Source: a virus
IMG/VR virus record: IMGVR_UViG_3300046820_000462
Location: 1-44,033 of that record
DNA: 44,033 nt
Reading direction: 5' to 3' (one strand)
Below are positions 40,909 to 44,033 of this stretch, one piece after another (the first letter of the stretch is position 1; every line of letters begins with the position of its first letter). The notes under the pieces are model-generated. The model was not told where the DNA came from, ran no database searches, and saw nothing but the letters and a program-made list of their open reading frames with translations. The position numbers and the translations under genes are program-made.

Positions 40909-41894
40909 TTTGGTATCTTACTGTCTGCTGAACTAACACAACTAGGTGTAATACATTTTTTAGGTTCAGTAAACAAATCAAATCCTGTTAAAATATTTCC
41001 CAATGGTTGGTCATGACAACTATAACTACGTTTGACTTCTGTGCTTCTTATTATAACACTTTGATAGCCAGCATTGCAAGTCCAATCTTTAAATTTGTTA
41101 AATCCAAAAGCATTGAAGCGTTCTGCTTGATCTAGTAAGTGTTCTGTACCATTTTCTTCATATAGTGCAATTTGGTATATGTCTTCTCCATTGGCTCTTT
41201 GTGGGAATCCTGTTTGCATCTTGTTAATCATGTCTTCAGTGTAACCTTCAACAACGCCGCTGGCTGTTGGATCGCTTTGCGGTTTGAGGGTTACATTAAT
41301 ACCACGCTTGTGTAGTCGTTCCATTCTATCATAAAGTTCATAGAACTTTTCAGGAACCATGACTTGATTAACTGTTACATGAACTAGTTCATACTGTAAC
41401 TGTAAGCACTTATCTCCGAACTCTTGTTCTTTAGCAAACTCATCATGGAAACTGGCTGTTATACTTCGGCGCTGTAACATGTCTGTATTCTTACACCAAG
41501 TGTTCCACCACTTACTACCTGGACTTAAATTAGTAGTCATGTGTATACTTTGATAGGAACTTTCTAGTTCATCTAAGTGTTTGACTAAATCGTTTAGGTG
41601 TTTATATGCAGTAGGCTCACCTCCGCTGAACGACCAATGGAACTGGTTAAACCCATTGGCTCGCGCTTGACGCTTAATCTCATCTACGGTGGATTTATAC
41701 ACTTCAAGCGGTTGGTGATCTATTTTGTCACTGCGAGCATAAGGCCAGCAGTAACAGCAGTTGTAATTACAAAAACGTCCCAGTATCCAACTAACGTTGA
41801 ACAAGGGACGATCTAGCATGGTCCGTTGACCAAACTTACTTATTTGTTGGAACGGGATATCTTGAAAAGAATGCATGTAACCACTCAAAGTCAT
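40899..41894 (-). CDS. Compact radical SAM protein
   Basis: 331 residues as given. The start is uncertain: ATGs at 41894, 41876 and 41819 are possible, and the last avoids overlap with the upstream gene and still leaves 16 residues before the first cluster Cys. Core motifs are FCNYNCCYCWP (C42, C46, C49) and FSGGEPTAY. The C-terminus has DWTCNAGYQSVIIR, YSCHDQPLGNI and KKCITPSCV, parallel to the compact proteins at 23353-24246 and 27790-28722. It lacks a twitch-type neighbour, unlike the other two compact proteins. Confidence 0.82.
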   Translation of the reverse strand: MTLSGYMHSFQDIPFQQISKFGQRTMLDRPLFNVSWILGRFCNYNCCYCWPYARSDKIDHQPLEVYKSTVDEIKRQARANGFNQFHWSFSGGEPTAYKHLNDLVKHLDELESSYQSIHMTTNLSPGSKWWNTWCKNTDMLQRRSITASFHDEFAKEQEFGDKCLQLQYELVHVTVNQVMVPEKFYELYDRMERLHKRGINVTLKPQSDPTASGVVEGYTEDMINKMQTGFPQRANGEDIYQIALYEENGTEHLLDQAERFNAFGFNKFKDWTCNAGYQSVIIRSTEVKRSYSCHDQPLGNILTGFDLFTEPKKCITPSCVSSADSKIPKCK

Positions 41895-42531
41895 TTATTT
41901 TGCTCAAGGCTTCTAAGTCTCCTGCCTTTTGCATACCGTACATCTTACCATCTTCAGCACCTAAGTAGGCCCAGTCATTATGTGGCTTATCTTGGAAATA
42001 CGTACACCATGTCATTAATCGTTGTTCCGTTTCTGCATCTACCTGTCCGTCAATGACTTTTGCGGCAAGTTTTACGCATTCACGGAATGCACTTTTCCAA
42101 GTATTAAAAGGATCAGTATTAAAAGCAGTGATGTTAGACACTTGATCCATTGCCTTGAACTTTGTACTAATGCTAGTTGTCATATCAGGCTTAGTAACAT
42201 CCATGTCTAATGTAAGTTTGCGTGGAAGTAGTTTAACACCACCATAACCATACTCTAATCCATTAATAGGATTTTGACTGCGCCATACATGTACAACGTC
42301 TAAGTCGTATTCACTTACTTCATGGTCAAAGTTAAAATCTTCTAATACTTCTGCATCGCCGTCTACTACCCAAAACATTTTTGTAAAACATTTCTTTGCC
42401 GCGGCAATGTGTGCTTGATGAATACCTTTGACGTCTTTGACACGTTTAGCCAAAGGAAAACGTTTTTTAAGACGTTCCCAATTGGCTTCTGCATTTGGTT
42501 CACTGTAACTGATAAAAACAATATCGTACAT
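41836..42531 (-). CDS. GT-A-type glycosyltransferase-like protein
   Basis: 231 residues from the ATG at 42531 (TAATG overlap with the SDR). YDIVFISYSEPNAEANW and FWVVDGDAEV, with the DxD-like D-G-D, are typical of small GT-A-fold proteins, and HVWRSQNPINGLEYGYGG follows. A family with this start occurs in marine phages and cyanobacteria without known function. The acceptor is unknown. Confidence 0.62.
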   Translation of the reverse strand: MYDIVFISYSEPNAEANWERLKKRFPLAKRVKDVKGIHQAHIAAAKKCFTKMFWVVDGDAEVLEDFNFDHEVSEYDLDVVHVWRSQNPINGLEYGYGGVKLLPRKLTLDMDVTKPDMTTSISTKFKAMDQVSNITAFNTDPFNTWKSAFRECVKLAAKVIDGQVDAETEQRLMTWCTYFQDKPHNDWAYLGAEDGKMYGMQKAGDLEALSKINDFEWLHAFFSRYPVPTNK

Positions 42532-43205
42532 TAGTGCCACTCCACTTCTGGAAACATTGTAATTGTCTTAATTTCTGTTGTATGTGGAACTTCAGCAATA
42601 TGGAACACTGCATCTGCAACAATCGCAGGATCTAGTGCATCTTCTGCCTTACCACACGGATAAGGATTCTGTTCATTCCACAACGTAGTATTAATACCAC
42701 CTGGGTGAATGCTAGAAACTTTAATTTTTCTACCGCGAAGTTCTTGTCCAATAATGCCAGCAAAACTTCTTAGTGCGGCTTTACTTGCACAATACAAACT
42801 TTGATTTTGTATTTCTCTAAGTCCAGCAACACTGTTAATAAAAACAATTCTGCTACCTGCTTGCATAGACTTTAAGGCTTCCATGGTCACGTACATCGTG
42901 CCTTTAACATTTGTATCTACTATAGTGCAGATATCAATATAATCGACACTATCGAATGATCCGCCATGGAATGCCGCACTATTGTTGACTAACAAATCTA
43001 TCTTTGTACCGACTTTGCGTATAGTATCAAATGCACTATGTACTTGGCTAATGTTTGCAATATCTGCTGTATAGTGTGTATAGTTTGTTAATCCTTCGGG
43101 CGCAGTTCTGCCAATGCCGTTTACGTGCCAGCCGGCAGCAATAAACTTTTCTGCTATCGAAAGTCCTAGTCCTCTACTTGTTCCTGTAATAACTACTGTC
43201 TTCAT
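42531..43205 (-). CDS. Short-chain dehydrogenase/reductase
   Basis: 224 residues of the classical SDR type. TGTSRGLG (7-14) binds NAD(P), NNSA (74-77) is in place, and the catalytic residues are S125, Y138 and K142 (YCASK). It oxidises or reduces a hydroxyl or keto group, and next to a sugar-phosphate cyclase the natural substrate is the cyclic ketone. The start overlaps the cyclase stop (ATGA). Confidence 0.9.
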   Translation of the reverse strand: MKTVVITGTSRGLGLSIAEKFIAAGWHVNGIGRTAPEGLTNYTHYTADIANISQVHSAFDTIRKVGTKIDLLVNNSAAFHGGSFDSVDYIDICTIVDTNVKGTMYVTMEALKSMQAGSRIVFINSVAGLREIQNQSLYCASKAALRSFAGIIGQELRGRKIKVSSIHPGGINTTLWNEQNPYPCGKAEDALDPAIVADAVFHIAEVPHTTEIKTITMFPEVEWH

Positions 43206-44033
43206 TGTAAACTCTTTAACCTCTGTGTGGCTTGTTGTAATTCATTGTAGGTTACATCGTTGATGATTTCGCAACGTCCAATACTAATAGGTATTGGAAG
43301 GTATTGATTACCATTGCGATGTGTCATAACATCATTGAGTCCTTTCCATAACAAATCTACGTCATAGAAATCTTCATGCTCTGTTGGCAAACTACAATTT
43401 TTAATTGTTTTAAAAATTCTCTCTAAGTGATCGTTAGACAGATATCCTCTTAGATTGCTTATACAACTGCTCAACAAGCAATCCAATATTACTGCTTCAC
43501 CATGTAATAACTTTGGTACATTTTTCATTTCAACCATAGGGCTAAAACTGTGACCAAAGTCTACGGGTCTTTGTAAATCTCTTTCCCACAAGTTATCGTT
43601 GAGTTCTTGTGTCATTCCAGATATTGCTCTGTCTATGATCTGATCAGCCAATACATGATTCTGAAACTTTTGACTTAAGAGTTGCTGTGGCGCTAACTCC
43701 ATCATTTCAAACAAGTTGTAATCTAACACTATGGCCAATTTTAAAATCTCGGCCATACCGTTAGCAATTTCTCTACGATCCTGTGTCTTAATAAACGATT
43801 TGTCTATTAAGGTAGATACAGGAGGATAAAAACTACCTATTCTATTCCTGCGGTCAAAGTGATTAATACTAGTCTTTGCACCAACGCTGGCATCAACAAT
43901 GGCTAGCAATGTTGTAGGTATCCTAACATAAGGAATACCTCTACGATAGATACTACAACAAAATCCTACCAAGTCTAATAGCACACCCCCACCGATAGCA
44001 ATAATTGGTTCGCTTCTACGTAACACATTCTTC
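43202..44033 (-). CDS. Sugar-phosphate cyclase, EEVS/valiolone-type, 5' end outside window
   Basis: 277 residues visible; the frame is open at the right edge. GGGVLLDLVGF, YRRGIPYVRIPTTLLAIVDA and VGAKTSINHF define the 3-dehydroquinate-synthase superfamily. NLWERDLQRPVDFGHSFSPMVEM is decisive: AroB has a GHTFGHAxE form here, while cyclases acting on sedoheptulose 7-phosphate have GH(T/S)FSPxxEM. RNRIGSFYPP also fits that group. It should therefore make a C7 cyclitol from a sugar phosphate, the likely entry step of the pathway in this operon. Assignment to a precise cyclase class is from motif memory. Confidence 0.82.
   Translation of the reverse strand, partial: KNVLRRSEPIIAIGGGVLLDLVGFCCSIYRRGIPYVRIPTTLLAIVDASVGAKTSINHFDRRNRIGSFYPPVSTLIDKSFIKTQDRREIANGMAEILKLAIVLDYNLFEMMELAPQQLLSQKFQNHVLADQIIDRAISGMTQELNDNLWERDLQRPVDFGHSFSPMVEMKNVPKLLHGEAVILDCLLSSCISNLRGYLSNDHLERIFKTIKNCSLPTEHEDFYDVDLLWKGLNDVMTHRNGNQYLPIPISIGRCEIINDVTYNELQQATQRLKSLQ

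Noticed and set aside
15871-44033. RiPP precursor peptide for the SPASM-type radical SAM enzymes
   Set aside because: No small open frame with its own ribosome site is left between the overlapping genes, and no RRE-like partner is visible.
43202-44033. Ordinary 3-dehydroquinate synthase (aroB)
   Set aside because: The motif at the substrate pocket is GHSFSPMVEM, not the GHTFGHAxE type, and the neighbours are carbohydrate genes rather than shikimate genes.
1-44033. tRNA genes, CRISPR arrays, insertion sequences or attachment sites
   Set aside because: No gap over 100 nt exists between genes, and I saw no cloverleaf, spaced repeats, transposase or integrase.

Overview
The window is a dense, AT-rich stretch in which nearly every gene overlaps or abuts the next. 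It has no rRNA, tRNA, integrase or transposase that I could see. The left half reads as the genome of a large lytic tailed phage, most like marine T4-type myoviruses: GTP cyclohydrolase I (folE), a phage-type QueE, a 5'-3' flap exonuclease, a MoxR-type AAA+ ATPase with a VWA partner, dihydrofolate reductase, thymidylate synthase, and many small phage-type hypothetical proteins. No capsid, terminase or polymerase gene lies inside the window, so the phage assignment is an inference from gene style and content.

Layout. (1) Positions 1-2948: a short block of a cupin-like protein (cut by the left edge), an Fe(II)/2OG oxygenase-like protein, a PLP fold-type-I enzyme and a glycine-amidinotransferase-like enzyme. 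(2) 2941-15874: all genes on the plus strand, the phage core and nucleotide-metabolism region. It has three good sigma70-type promoters (before folE, the AAA+ gene and the VWA gene), one clear intrinsic terminator between the AAA+ and VWA genes, and a probable terminator after thyA that lies inside the next, convergent gene. (3) 15871-44033: a 28-kb accessory region of about 33 genes in alternating short transcription units. It encodes eight radical SAM proteins (three with an N-terminal cysteine module, two SPASM-like, three compact), two more amidinotransferase-like enzymes, two more PLP enzymes, seven more Fe(II)/2OG oxygenase-like proteins, a QueC-like PP-loop ATPase, glycosyltransferase-like proteins, a kinase-fold-like protein, an NAD-dependent epimerase, an SDR, a methyltransferase-like protein, a two-domain sporadic carbohydrate cluster protein, and at the right edge a sugar-phosphate cyclase closer to the EEVS/valiolone type than to AroB.

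How the genes may work together (inference). Cyclase, SDR, aminotransferases, amidinotransferases, radical SAM enzymes, epimerase and glycosyltransferases are the classes used to build guanidinylated aminocyclitols such as streptidine. I propose that blocks 1 and 3 form one pathway for an unusual cyclitol or sugar carrying amino or guanidino groups and made with heavy radical and oxidative chemistry. The product could decorate the virion, the phage DNA or the host surface. Lead genes in block 3 lack sigma70 promoters and Shine-Dalgarno sites. Five of them instead have an NNTAARTA box (R = A or G), like the T4 late promoter, only 4-6 nt before the ATG, which suggests late and possibly leaderless expression.
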